From the NCBI GenBank assembly GCA_003290165.1, contig QNQO01009177.1, forward strand, positions 248,001 through 312,000: 64,000 bases of DNA. Direction: 5' to 3'. Below the pieces are notes generated by a model. The model worked only from the letters and a program-made list of their open reading frames with translations, was not told the origin of the DNA and did not search any database. The DNA comes from Berberis thunbergii. Taxonomy: Eukaryota > Streptophyta > Magnoliopsida > Ranunculales > Berberidaceae. The position numbers and the translations under genes are program-made. Below are positions 40,801 through 51,293 of the stretch, piece by piece (the first letter of the stretch is position 1; each line of letters begins with the position of its first letter).

Positions 40801-43429
40801 CAAACATGGGATTAGCTAATAGATGTATCATAGTTAGGCTAGACTTATTCAATTATACAAACTAGTTTTGCTATTTTTATAAGATTAATTTTTAAACGTT
40901 TTCCATTGTCGCAATGTATAAGATTTATTGTTGACTTTCTAATTCTCGCGAAAAACCGACTTTTAGATTGACTTAACCATTTTTTCCACGTTCCAGCTTC
41001 TTCCAAATGCAACCCTTCAAAATACATGTCTGGACATTGTGGAGGGACTACTAGAGTTGGCGTTCTGATAGGAGGTATATTCTTTTCTTCACTATGCTCG
41101 ATGTTACGAGGACTGTTTTTTAATTACTAAAGAGTAAAAGTGTAGGAACTTAGAAAAAAATTGAAATTGGCACAAAAAACAAGAGAAAATGACAAATAAC
41201 TTGATATGAACAGACTAAGAGCGTGCTTGCTCTTACTTTTGAATGGAGTCAGAAGTCTTAACAAGAAGTGGACCACTGTTGTTTAGAGTGTTTGTTTTTA
41301 GTTATAATTAGAAGTTCTACTTCTTATTAGAGTAAGCATCAAGGAAGTGTTGACCACTTAGCACTGAGTAAAAAATTATTCCAATAATAACTTAACATAA
41401 TTTTGTAATGACAATTGTTGGCTCATCTTCTTAAAAATAAGTATGGCTAAATTTTGACGGCACACCTTCATTATCTTCACCAAGCATTGTGGTTCTATCT
41501 ACCTTCACAAGGACTCGGTAATAAACTTATCTTATTTATATCATTCAACTTTATTTTCTTTCTCTGTATTTATAAGTTTTTCTTCATCTCTCTGACTCCC
41601 CCTCTCATGTATATTAGCAAAAAATTTGCTATAATAATTTTTTTATTAAATTTGGTTTTAATATTCTTGTAATGAAATGTATTGTAACATTCTCTATGAT
41701 TTGAATAATTATTGGGTATAATTTTAAACACAATATTTATGTCATAATTTTTTCAGCTCAGAGAGGTAAAATTGTCAAACAATTCTCATTCAACACCTAA
41801 AAATAAATACCTTTTAATTCGACAACTTCTAATCAACAGTCCATTCAAAAGCAAAACAAACAGTTCATATAGAATCAAGTTCAGAACTTTAATTAGAAGT
41901 TAGCTTATAAACACTTAAAAAAAACCCTCTAAATCTCGAAATTGGATCATATTATCCCCACCGCCCATTCTAGGGAGCGAGGGAGGGCCAAACACCATCC
42001 ACCATCCTCAAGATGCACGGTGATGGGCAACTCGAGGAGGGTGGGCAGTGTTGGACCCTCCCTCACTCCCTAGACTTACTCTATCCCCACAATTTAAGAC
42101 TACGTCATCCATATATAAACATCACTTACTTTGTTGTCTTTTTTATTTTTCCAATCAGGCATCTTTGCTGGAGCTTTTTTCATGTCTGGTTTGGCTGTGT
42201 TGTGTTACTTTATTCGGAGAAAATCCAGTTCTTTGAAGTCACAAAAGAGCACAAGGCGTCTGCTAACTGAAGCTGCAGTCAGTTGTAGTGTGCCCTTTTA
42301 TACCTACAGAGAAATTGAAAGAGCAACAACTGGTTTCTCGGAGAAGCATAGGTTAGGAACTGGGGCATATGGAACTGTTTATGCGGGTAAAATGCACAAT
42401 GATGAATGGGTTGCTATTAAAAAGATCAGACATCGGGATGTTGACGGCATTGAGCAAATCATGAATGAGATCAAGCTCCTATCCACTGTTAATCATCCAA
42501 ATTTGGTCCGCCTGTTGGGTTTCTGCGTTGAGAAGGGTGAGCAGATCCTTGTCTATGAATTCATGCCCAATGGAACTCTCTCTCAGCATCTACAGAGGGA
42601 GAGGGGCACTGGTCTCCCATGGACGGTTCGTCTTACTATTGCCACTGAAACTGCTCAAGCAATTACTCATTTACATTCTGCCAAGAACCCGCCAATATAT
42701 CACAGAGATATCAAATCTAGCAACATACTCTTAGACGACAATTTCAAGTCAAAAGTAGCGGATTTTGGTCTCTCTAGGCTTGGTATGATGACTGAATCAT
42801 CCCACATTTCAACGGCCCCTCAAGGTACACCAGGATATCTTGATCCCCAATACCATCAGACCTTCCACCTCTCTGATAAAAGTGATGTTTATAGCTTTGG
42901 GGTTGTTCTAGTGGAGATAATAACCGCATTGAAGGTTGTCGACTTCTCGCGACCACACTCACAAGTGAATTTGGCTGCACTGGCCGTTGAGAAGATTGGA
43001 AAGGGGTGTCTAGATGATATAATAGATCCATTCCTTGAGCCTCATAGAGATGCTTGGACTCTAACTTCAGTGCACAAGGTAGCAGAGCTGGCATTTAGAT
43101 GTCTTGCCTTTCACAGGGATATGAGACCTACAATGATGGAAGTAGCAGCCGAGTTAGAATGCATCAGGCTTAGTGGATGGTCCCCTACTGAGGATCATGT
43201 GTTCAACAGATCATGCACATCTCCATCAATTAAAAGTGAGAACTCGCATACAAGTAACAAGGTTGAGGTGGACGGTGGTAGAAGATTAGCTTTGACGCAG
43301 AAGAACCTCCATGCGCTTTCAATGGGGGAGGTGATCAAGGATAGCTCTCCTGTTTCTGTGCACGAGCCATGGTATAGTGAGCAAAGCTCACCTTCAAGCA
43401 CCAGTTTGTTGGACAATGTAATTAACTGA
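37849..43429 (+). CDS. WAKL14: WAKL14-like receptor kinase (three exons: 37849-38629, 40997-41074, 42159-43429)
   Basis: The spliced frame gives 709 residues. Residues 1-28 form a signal peptide. A GUB_WAK-type extracellular region follows (CHRSCGHKHLQFPFGFSDDC, then Cys-rich) with an EGF-like end (CSCKHGMLGDGFNRGGGC). Exon 2 encodes CNPSKYMSGHCGGTTRVGVL and leads into one membrane helix (about 281-303). The Ser/Thr kinase shows the Gly loop GTGAYGTV (353-360), the VAIKK lysine (374), catalytic HRDIKSSN (468-475), DFGLSR (488-493) and GTPGYLDPQYH. All catalytic residues are present and the phases agree across both introns. WAK-like kinases sit in the plasma membrane and couple cell-wall state or pathogen signals to the cytoplasm. 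This is the one apparently intact protein-coding gene here. A MITE lies in each intron, CACTA-2 upstream and the MULE downstream. The ortholog symbol is inferred from kinase similarity. Confidence 0.92.
38630..40996 (+). other. intron 1 of the WAKL14-like gene
   Basis: GT at 38630, AG at 40995-40996. A dispersed-repeat-like piece starts near 39356 ('cagtgacggagccaagatttttgttggggggg'), a phrase frequent in plant transposon ends, but no borders were found. A MULE-type MITE sits at 39821-39984. The rest is AT-rich. Confidence 0.7.
39821..39984. mobile_element. MULE-type MITE in intron 1 (164 bp)
   Basis: Starts GAGCAATTCTAGCTGG. The reverse complement of its end reads CAGAAATTCTAGTGGG. Flanked by ttctttgaa (39812-39820) and ttctttgag (39985-39993), a 9-bp duplication with one mismatch. 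The interior is a long hairpin: 'ctggggggcgaaaatacat' pairs with 'atgtattttcgccccccag'-like sequence, and the GC-rich arms flank 'taaaacacctttttggag'. Confidence 0.7.
41075..42158 (+). other. intron 2 of the WAKL14-like gene
   Basis: GT at 41075, AG at 42157-42158 (caatcag/gcatctt). AT-rich, with a 120-bp MULE-type MITE at 41962-42081 close to the acceptor. No other gene. Confidence 0.8.
41962..42081. mobile_element. MULE-type MITE in intron 2 (120 bp)
   Basis: Left end CGCCCATTCTAGGGAGCGAG. The reverse complement of the right end reads GAGTAAGTCTAGGGAGTGAG, so about 22 terminal bases match with few changes. It is flanked by exact 9-bp repeats tatccccac (41953-41961 and 42082-42090). The interior holds a second imperfect hairpin ('ccaccatcctcaagatg' and 'gatgggcaactcgaggaggg'). 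Confidence 0.8.
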
Positions 43430-43703
43430 GTAAAAGCATCTATATTTCTGGTTGCTTGGCATCATTTCTTCTTGTGAATGTCTTAGGGATTTTTGCTCCC
43501 CATAGATCTTGATAGGTACCTTCTTCATTGTAAAATTAAAAAAAAAAAAAAAAAAAAAATGGTTTTTATATCATATAGTATACAAAGGGAGCAAGGTGTT
43601 GACTCCGATACAAACTATGTGCAACATGCCAAGTAAGAATATATGCAGAATCTGTAGAACTTTTAGTTTGTATTCATCTCTCTTTTTTATCTTTAATTTG
43701 TAA
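43430..43703 (+). other. 3' flank of the WAKL14-like gene
   Basis: Presumed 3' untranslated region with a long A-run at about 43537. The MULE begins 274 bp after the stop codon, and its 9-bp duplication is at 43695-43703. No gene. Confidence 0.5.
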
Positions 43704-44903
43704 GAGCAATTCTAGATGTCGAGGAAATGGGCGAGGGAGGGTGGGTAGCACGTGCCCAACCTTTGTTTCAAAAAAAAAAAAAAAAAAACTGAAGCGGGAA
43801 ATCTGAATTTGGGGGAAACTAAAGGGGAGACTGTTCCCTCCCTCTCCCCAAATCCATCTTCACACAAAGAAGAGACCGAAGCTCTCTCCACCCCATTTTC
43901 ACCAAAGTCGACCAAAGATTCCCCAATCCTTTGGGTTTTCTCTAAATATTTGGTTCTACCATTCCAAGAGCTTCAGATTGAGCTCAAATCTCTTTTTTTG
44001 ACCCCAAAACACCCTACTTTGAAGCATCTGAAACCCATGGCGAAGAATAAACCAGGAGTGAAGAAGGACTTGGAGTTCTACACCATCAACGAAACCAGCA
44101 AGACCGTGAAAGGTAGTTTATTTTGAGCTTTTTTTTAGTTTCTTAATTTTGCATGTTGTTTGTTTGATGAAATGACAGAGTGGCGAATTTTTTTGAATAA
44201 TTTGTGAAATTTGGTGGTTTTGAAGTTAGTATGAAGATTTCAAATTGCTTAGGATGGACTTAGTCTGAAGAAATGTCAAAAATGTTAGCATTTAGAGAGT
44301 AGTTGTTAGTTAATGTTAGCATTTCAATATTCGGGGCGGAGAGCCTCTGTCCAACCCAACAACTAGTTGTTTTGAAGCTGAAATGAGGCCATCCAACCTA
44401 AAAACTTCTACATTCTGGCATTTTTCTATTGGAGCAAATTCTTATCCTCCATACATCCAAGTTATACCTGTCGTTGTTAGTTAGGCTTTACTGCTAATGT
44501 TAATTAACCCAACAGAGCTGATACCTTTGGTTGAGGAGATCACATTTAGTCATCAATCTCAACATTTCTATGCAAACTACCTCTATCAACTTTGCAATCA
44601 CTATCTTTATGAAGAGTTTCTTTCAGCCAAAGACTGACACTTACTTTTGAAAAGACATATCTTGCATTACAAGCAAGTTATTCTTCAAGCGGGAAGTGTT
44701 TGCATAGAAACAATGTATGACATGCTTTTAGTTATTTCATAATCTTTAGTTCAATTTCTATGACTTTAGGATCTTCCTCTTCTTTATATTGGATGTTTTT
44801 GAAAAACTCATTGAGCAATTTGGTGTTGTTGAAAAGGTGAGGAAAGAGATACAAAAATGCTACGAACTGATACACAGGCTTGGAAGAGGGGCCATCTACC
44901 TTG
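43704..44903 (+). repeat. left terminal inverted repeat of the MULE
   Basis: Runs from GAGCAATTCTAG to 'gccatctaccttg'. Its inverted partner ends at 56610 with the same 'ccatctacctt'. Differences are few: A-run length near 43772 and scattered single bases such as aaaaataaacc versus agaagaaacc. Such long TIRs that include gene sequence are known for plant TIR-MULEs. Confidence 0.88.
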
Positions 44904-45849
44904 GTTCTTCTAGAATGGGGCCAGATCATCCACATTATGTTCAGACACTAGAGTTGGCAAGAGAGGCAAGTAGTTCATGAATACTCTCCCTCGTATTCCT
45001 AAGTTGATTGCTTTGACTAATTAAATTCAGACCCAAAAATCAATGAACATTTCAGATGCAAGTATGTATCTCGACAACTATGATTTATCACATTAACATA
45101 CAGATAGAAATGTGTTACAAGATTTTATGTGCAGTTCTTGTTATAGATTTCAAACCTTTTGGATTGCACCACATGGACGGGAGCTGGTCCAGGTCTCATG
45201 GATGCTGCAACTAAAGGTGCTTTGCAAGCAAACAAGTCAGTTGGTGGGTTCAAGATAGGTAAAGAAGCCAACGAATGGACGAGCATGAACTTCCATCCAT
45301 ATCTGCCTTCTTAAACTTACCTTACATGCAGGTAATTAGCTTCCTGTTATCATTTATTCATCCTAGACTTTTTCTGTCCTATTTCAAAAATATTTGTTAT
45401 GTATTTAAGTATTTCCTCATACTATCGTAAGAAATGTAAGTGTTCATGACAGTGAAGTATAAAACTCACTGACAAAAGGGTAAAAACATTGATCTTCATA
45501 ATCTGCTCTCAAAGCACAGGTTTTTCTCTGCAAGGAAACATGGCTTGGTCGATGCTGCAGTGAAGGCTACTGTGGGTGACAGGACTGCGATAATTGCCCT
45601 ACCGGGTGGCATTGGCACTCTAGATGAGATGTTCGAGATTCTTGCTCTGATTCAACTAGAAAGGATTGGATCGAAACTACCTGTACCCTTCATTGTGATG
45701 AACTATGACTCGTTCTATTCAAAGTTACTGGCTTTCCTTGATGATTGTGAGGATTGGGGTACTGTCTCTAAAGGGGAGGTAGCATCACTGTGGAAGGTCT
45801 GCAATGGAAATGATGATGCTTTGGAGTACTTGCACTACACCAAAAACCC

Positions 45850-46215
45850 CCATTAGCAACGGTTCTATACCGTGGGCGTAACCCATTGCCACGGCTAAGA
45901 GCCGTGGGCTACAGAGGCGTCGCAAAATTATTTGTAACGGCTCAAAATTGTTGCTAAATGTTTAGCAACGGTTTTATGCTTGAATAGGGGTGGTGATTTT
46001 CAGCATTTAGCCACGGTTTAAAACCGTTGCAATAAGCATAGCAACGGTTTTTAGCCGTGGCAAAAATAGCCACGGTTTTAAGCCGTGACAAGGTGTAGAT
46101 ATTAGCAACGGTTTTAAACCGTGTCTAATTAAGTAGCAACGGTTTTAAGCTGTGGCTAACCCTAGCCACGGTTATAAGCCGTGGCAAGGTAGCCACGGTT
46201 TAAAACCGTGGCAAA
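45850..46215. repeat. left subterminal palindrome array of CACTA-3
   Basis: tagcaacggttttaagccgtggc, tagccacggtttaaaaccgtggc and variants, closely matching the left array of CACTA-2 unit by unit. Inner border tgctatcaaatgactttga at 46263-46281. Confidence 0.88.
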
Positions 46216-46805
46216 TTATTTTTATTTTTAATTTTTTTTTTTTTTTTAATTTTTTTTTGTTGTTGCTATCAAATGACTTTGAGTCATTGAGTCAAAATCT
46301 ATCAAGTAATGTAATATGCATAACAATTATTCTTTCATAAACGCTTTTGGTATTGTTCTATCTCCACTACTATATTGCAACCAACATGCGTGTTTGGGGC
46401 ACTTAGCAGCCATGAAAGATGAAATGTGAACACAAGAAGAATAACTGTGGGTATTATTTAATAAAGAAAATCAGGGGATGAAGAACAAGTGAGTACCGAG
46501 TTATACAATCAAAATAACCACATGATAAGCATCACTTCCACGATTCAATAACCTATGGCCGAAAACATGCTTTTTGACAACAGATAAATTTAGAGCAGGA
46601 CCTATAACTAAAAACCAACATTGGAGAGCAAACTCTCAACAAAGTTCTTCTCACTCGATTCTTTTAATAAAGAACTGGAAACCTTCATTTATCAAATATT
46701 GGACATTGATACACATTCCAAACTATTAGGGCTGTGTTTAGGTCATACTACTTGTTTTACATATTGCTCTACATAATCTCCATTACCTAGTGATAAGTCT
46801 TGCAT
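46216..46805. other. AT-rich interior of CACTA-3
   Basis: Poly-T and AT-rich DNA with no supported gene. The first 120 bases resemble 26151-26260 of CACTA-2. Confidence 0.4.
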
Positions 46806-49148
46806 AATCTGCCCAAAACTTGCAAACCTCTTCTAAGCACCAATTGTTGTCAACAAATCTCCAATTCCTCCAGCTGAAGAAAGCCTCCCCATCCCATGAT
46901 CCCTGCAGCTGAAACACGCCCCCAATCAGTTATGTTTTTGGCCAAAAAATAGAGCCTAATAACACTCTGTTTTGTGAAATAAATGCAGTAGGCATTCTCA
47001 GCTGAAACACGTCCCCAATGTGCTCTGTTTCAGACTGAAAACAGATCGAGCCTAATAAAACTTTGTTTTTTGACCAAAAAATAGATTATCTGTTCGCCAT
47101 TGATACTCCACTTCACCATTTCCAAACAATTAAAACCACACATATTCATTGCGGTTTCCTCAAATATGCAATCTTGTGCGAATGATCAAAGATAATAAAA
47201 ACTTACAGGAACTACCTCTACTTGTTTCAACTGTGGTAATGAATCAGGATGGGACCAATCTGCAAAGGGGAAACGGTTTAAGTTGAAGCAAGATTGTGGA
47301 TAATACCAAAGGGTGGTTGGTATACTCTAATTACCATGTTCACGTTGAACTACATCATGTAGATACTACGTACTGTTCATGATCATGAAGAAATCTTTCG
47401 TCAGCAACACTGAACTTCCTCTTAGTGCATGGGATGGGGACCTTCTTGACGAAGAGATGATGAGTTTGAAATGCCTTGAAGGGCTTTTATTGGCCCAATC
47501 CACCTTTCTTTGAGAAGCTTTAGCGATACTCTTCAACGTACCCTTAACAGTAAAGCCTGAACGAAGAATACTAGAGCACTTAAGCACAAATTAATTTCTG
47601 CCGCCACAATTATATCAGGAATGCTAAAAAATTTGGTGATACAGTATTACCTTTTATGCCTGGTGAATGTCCAAATTCTGAGATTCAAATATCAGCCCCG
47701 GACCTCCTCGTGATTTCGACATCAATCTTTCTTGTGAACAGTGTGATGGTTAAGCTCTGAGATATGTCAATAGTTCAATCTAGCTAATAGAACATTTCAA
47801 GTATCAAGCTTGAGGTAAAAATATGTTAAAGTATTTCTGTATTTGTATAATCATAAAAAAAGAACCCGTCTAAGTGTCGAGGAAAACAGCGAGGGGGAGG
47901 GGTGGTGGTGGGGGGGGGGACCGTCCATCCCCCCGGGATGCGCGCTTGACTTTTCAACGCACGCATCCCGGGGGGATGGACGCTCCCCCCTCGCTGTTTT
48001 CCTCGCCATTTCCCTCGACAGTTAGAATTTTTGAAATTTGAAAACACCACTTTATATTTAAAAACACCACTTCATATTTAAAAACACAGTTATTGGTACA
48101 TATCCCCAAACCGATTCAGCAATGATGCCTTTGTAGTGTTTGACCAAGTAAATAACAAAGTCAAGTTAATTTGAATGTCAAATGGATACTCATAATTGGT
48201 CCTTTTATAAAACAAGAAAATTGAATATCCAAATTTCAGACTCCAATTACAAGCATAACAATGTGACACAAATTGACGTTAAAAGCTAGTTACAATATTC
48301 ATCCATATAATGACTTCATTTAGAGCAGTTTCCATTAAAAAGATATGCAAACTGGTTATGTAGCTGAGTTTACGTATGTGCAACATCAATTCCAGGGACA
48401 GCAAACATTACTTCGAATTTAACTTGTCATGCAGTTTCCCAATTTTATAGCTGATTTGATTGTGTTTAGGTTTACCTTGAACACCAACTGCAAGCTCGAA
48501 TGCCTTTCCGGATAAATATTTCTTTTCTTGTGAAGACGATCTGAAACATCTCAGCCTGAAATAGTTGCTAAGAGTACCTGAAGAAGAACCATAGATCATA
48601 AAACAGTGAGATACATTCATTCATTGAAGAGCCCTCAAAAGCAATAAAAGTCCAATCTTGAAACTTACCCAGATAAAAGCAATAAGAGACCTAGAAATAT
48701 TGAGATTAAAATACTGCAACTTATGAAAATGACAACTATGTATCAATAATTTCAAAAGCCCAAACATGTATAAATTGTACTAATATCAATTGCAACAGAT
48801 TTCGTCAAGAAAATTCAGACTAGATTTCCACTCATGCTCTTTTGGAGGTGAGATTCCTGTTCTTAGGCAGTCAAATATAAGAAAACCCATGTATAAATGA
48901 TCCCCGCAAACAATAAAAAGCACCTAAACAGCAATTGTATTCACATAAATAAGAAAACCCATATTGCAGAGTGTCGCAGCAGCGTGTTCGCATGAAGGCC
49001 ACTGCATCGCAGCAGCGTGTTCGCATGAAGGCCACTGCATCGCAGCAGCTCAGAACACAGCACAACAACAGGACGCTCTGCGACGCAACAGCGTCCATCA
49101 GCCTAACGCGTATCCACAGTAATATTTGTGTGTGTGTTTTCCCCAAGT
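46806..49148 (-). repeat. block shared with CACTA-2, interrupted by a 0.7-kb insertion
   Basis: 46806-47339 corresponds to 29330-29863, and 48056-49148 to about 29864-30907, with only isolated substitutions. The extra 47340-48055 is absent from CACTA-2. A 33-base unit (gtgttcgcatgaaggccact...) is present once at 30780 and twice at 48983-49048. This indicates a shared ancestor element followed by separate captures. Confidence 0.85.
47340..48055. other. insertion specific to CACTA-3, containing a foldback
   Basis: A minus-strand frame (47587-47366; VKGTLKSIAKASQRKVDWA) has no family I recognise. At 47867-48030 lies a strong GC-rich hairpin: gtgtcgaggaaaacagcgag at the left pairs with ctcgctgttttcctcg at the right, and 'atccccccgggatgcg' with 'cgcatcccggggggat'. 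Its terminus (tctaagtgtcgagg) resembles the MULE TIR start (tctagatgtcgagg). A 'ccacttyatatttaaaaacac' duplication follows at 48045-48080. Confidence 0.5.
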
Positions 49149-49617
49149 GGAAGGCTGTTTCGGGTTCAACTTCCTGTGCAGGTTATACTCAAATTTCCTA
49201 AGTTATTTCAGTCTGACTTCCTATGCAGGTTATACTCAGTTTTCCTTGTATGTTCACTAGCACATTTAAGGATCGCAACAGGAAGTTTTGGCTACATCTA
49301 CACCATAGCATTGGGATTTGACAATATAAGGTATTTCTCATGAATCCATATAAGGATTAATCAACTGAATAAAAACAAGCATTTTAAAGTCTTCAGATTG
49401 AAACAGTAAATACTTCTTTAACAATCAATAAGGAAAACTTGAACTTCTCTGCCATGTTTCTTTTCCCCCAAGGCTGACCATGAAAGATAGACTTCAAGTT
49501 TTGAATCGTGAAATTTGCTTTACTGAATCAAAATAGTATATAACGAACTTAGACGAAACTGATTGCAAAATAAATCTTAAAGTAAAGTATAAAAGCAAAA
49601 AACGAACAGCCTCTTAC

Positions 49618-49710
49618 CCGCAAACTTCTAAATTTGTCTGGCTCAAGAAAGCGAGTAAAAGGATCATCTAGAGTGGAAAGCATCTTCCTTATTGCCGTGT
49701 CTGGATGCAA
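49618..49710 (-). pseudogene. captured exon of a CtpA-type carboxyl-terminal processing protease
   Basis: One minus-strand exon encodes AIRKMLSTLDDPFTRFLEPD and KFRSLR, closed by a cgg/gtaag donor. This matches the segment before the PDZ domain in chloroplast D1-processing proteases (MLxTLDDPFTRFLEP). Neither the PDZ domain nor the catalytic Ser/Lys region is present. It is furthest from the leader among the recognised exons of CACTA-3. Confidence 0.8.
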
Positions 49711-50470
49711 CTTCAATAAGATTCAGACATGAATACATATCACAGGAAATCATGTTGAAAACTTCTAATTTGAATAAATAACACACTCTACTAGTTTACT
49801 CTTTATGCAAAACATACTAAAGTCATAAAAAGCAATGTGCCATCTGAAATGCCCTTTTCTATTGTATTCATGTAATGTACAAGTTACTGCATTCAGTGGC
49901 TTTTGAGTGTTATCAATATTCATAAGATCAACTACAAGACCAACAGTAAGAAGAATGGTAAAATGACAAACTGATCTAATATCTTACTGTTTGTATTTTA
50001 ATAAGTGACAAACTAATTCGTAAGTTCAAGAACCAGATTCACTTTGTTAGCTTTTGAAAAAACCAAAATAAATAAATTTGATAGCATTGAGTTACTTACA
50101 TAAACAAATTAGCAGCCATCTGAAGATGAAAACTGGCTTGGTCTTTGACATTAAAGCTATAAATTTTTGCATTGTCAAACTCAAAATTTAGCTGTAATAA
50201 GGTAAGCGTACTAGCATGTATACCCTAACCCAAAATGTGCAAACAATAGAGGTCAAATCCAAGTTTGTCTATCAAGTCTGAAGTATCGTCGTTCATTGTG
50301 CAATCTAGAAGGTAAGAAAATTCTAAAGGACTGTCTCTATATGGCTGTTAGAATGCCTTCCAGCACTTAAAATTACACTTAAAGACAAAAATTGTGATGA
50401 ATTGGGAATTATTGAGAGTAAAGATGAAATTAACTCATTCATATAAAATTAAACAAGTTTGACTACTTAC
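49711..50470. other. intron-like spacer in CACTA-3
   Basis: AT-rich; no supported exon between the CtpA and OASTL pieces. Confidence 0.4.
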
Positions 50471-50530
50471 CAGCAATCCTTCTTTCAAGGCAAGTAGCTT
50501 TGCAGTTTCAATTGCTTCTTCACTTGATAC
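50471..50530 (-). pseudogene. captured exon of O-acetylserine (thiol) lyase (cysteine synthase)
   Basis: A 60-base minus-strand exon between ttcccag and gtaag encodes VSSEEAIETAKLLALKEGLL. In plant cysteine synthases this helix directly precedes the GISSGA loop that holds the PLP phosphate. The next exon of the source gene is not here. The match is short but distinctive. The enzyme normally makes cysteine from O-acetylserine and sulfide. Confidence 0.75.
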
Positions 50531-51293
50531 CTGGGAAAATACAAAATACAGAAGAATTAAAAAAAGGGGCGGATGAAGGCCAAATCTGATAAGAGATTCA
50601 GTACCATGATCATACATCTAACCATCGAGGGCAAAATATTTATTTCTTAATGTTAGCATTGGAAAGTCATAAGGAACAGAAAAAAGTAGTTTATCTACAA
50701 AGCAAGCTTTCTATGTCATTCTCAATTATTTTGGATAGCAGCCAACAGTAGTTACAACAGATTTAACACATGAAACAAAATAAATGAATCTGTGGATTGA
50801 AGTTAGACAACAAGAAGCTTGACAAATAAATAATTTTTTATGAAGTGGCTATGATCAATACAAATCTCATATGAACTCATCAGAAGCTTCAAATAGTAAT
50901 TACATGCTTTCAAATAGTAATATAGATTTTTGTTGTTGAGAGATTGATTGCAGCTCTGTGTCAGATATTGTTTACTAGTACTACTATCATACTAGCATCT
51001 ATGAATATATAATTTGAATTTAGTATTGGCAACAATGCTATCTACAATGGTATCCCTACTTCAGCTTCTATTAGATTACACCTGGTGTCCCTAAATTGAC
51101 AGAAGCCAGAAATGGAACATACATGAACAACAAACAGAAAACAAGTCCTGCAACCAAAACATTATTCTACTATCTGATCCACTCAATTGAATATTCTTAC
51201 TCTTTTCAAAATATATGTAACTGCCAAAAGATATCCAAGCATTTACAGACAATTTCTTAGACAAACAAAAGCATAGTTTTAAACAGCAAATAC
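50531..51293. other. intron-like spacer in CACTA-3
   Basis: AT-rich with no supported exon. Confidence 0.4.

Noticed and set aside
43752..44126. Longer N-terminus for the LOG-family protein (start at 43752)
   Set aside because: The added part is low-complexity leader sequence with an A-run that differs in length between the two TIR copies. ATG 44037 is conserved in both.
45545..45856. Independent 103-codon gene ending in HYTKNPH
   Set aside because: It is exon 4 of the LOG-family gene read into the CACTA-3 terminus; the last seven residues are transposon sequence.
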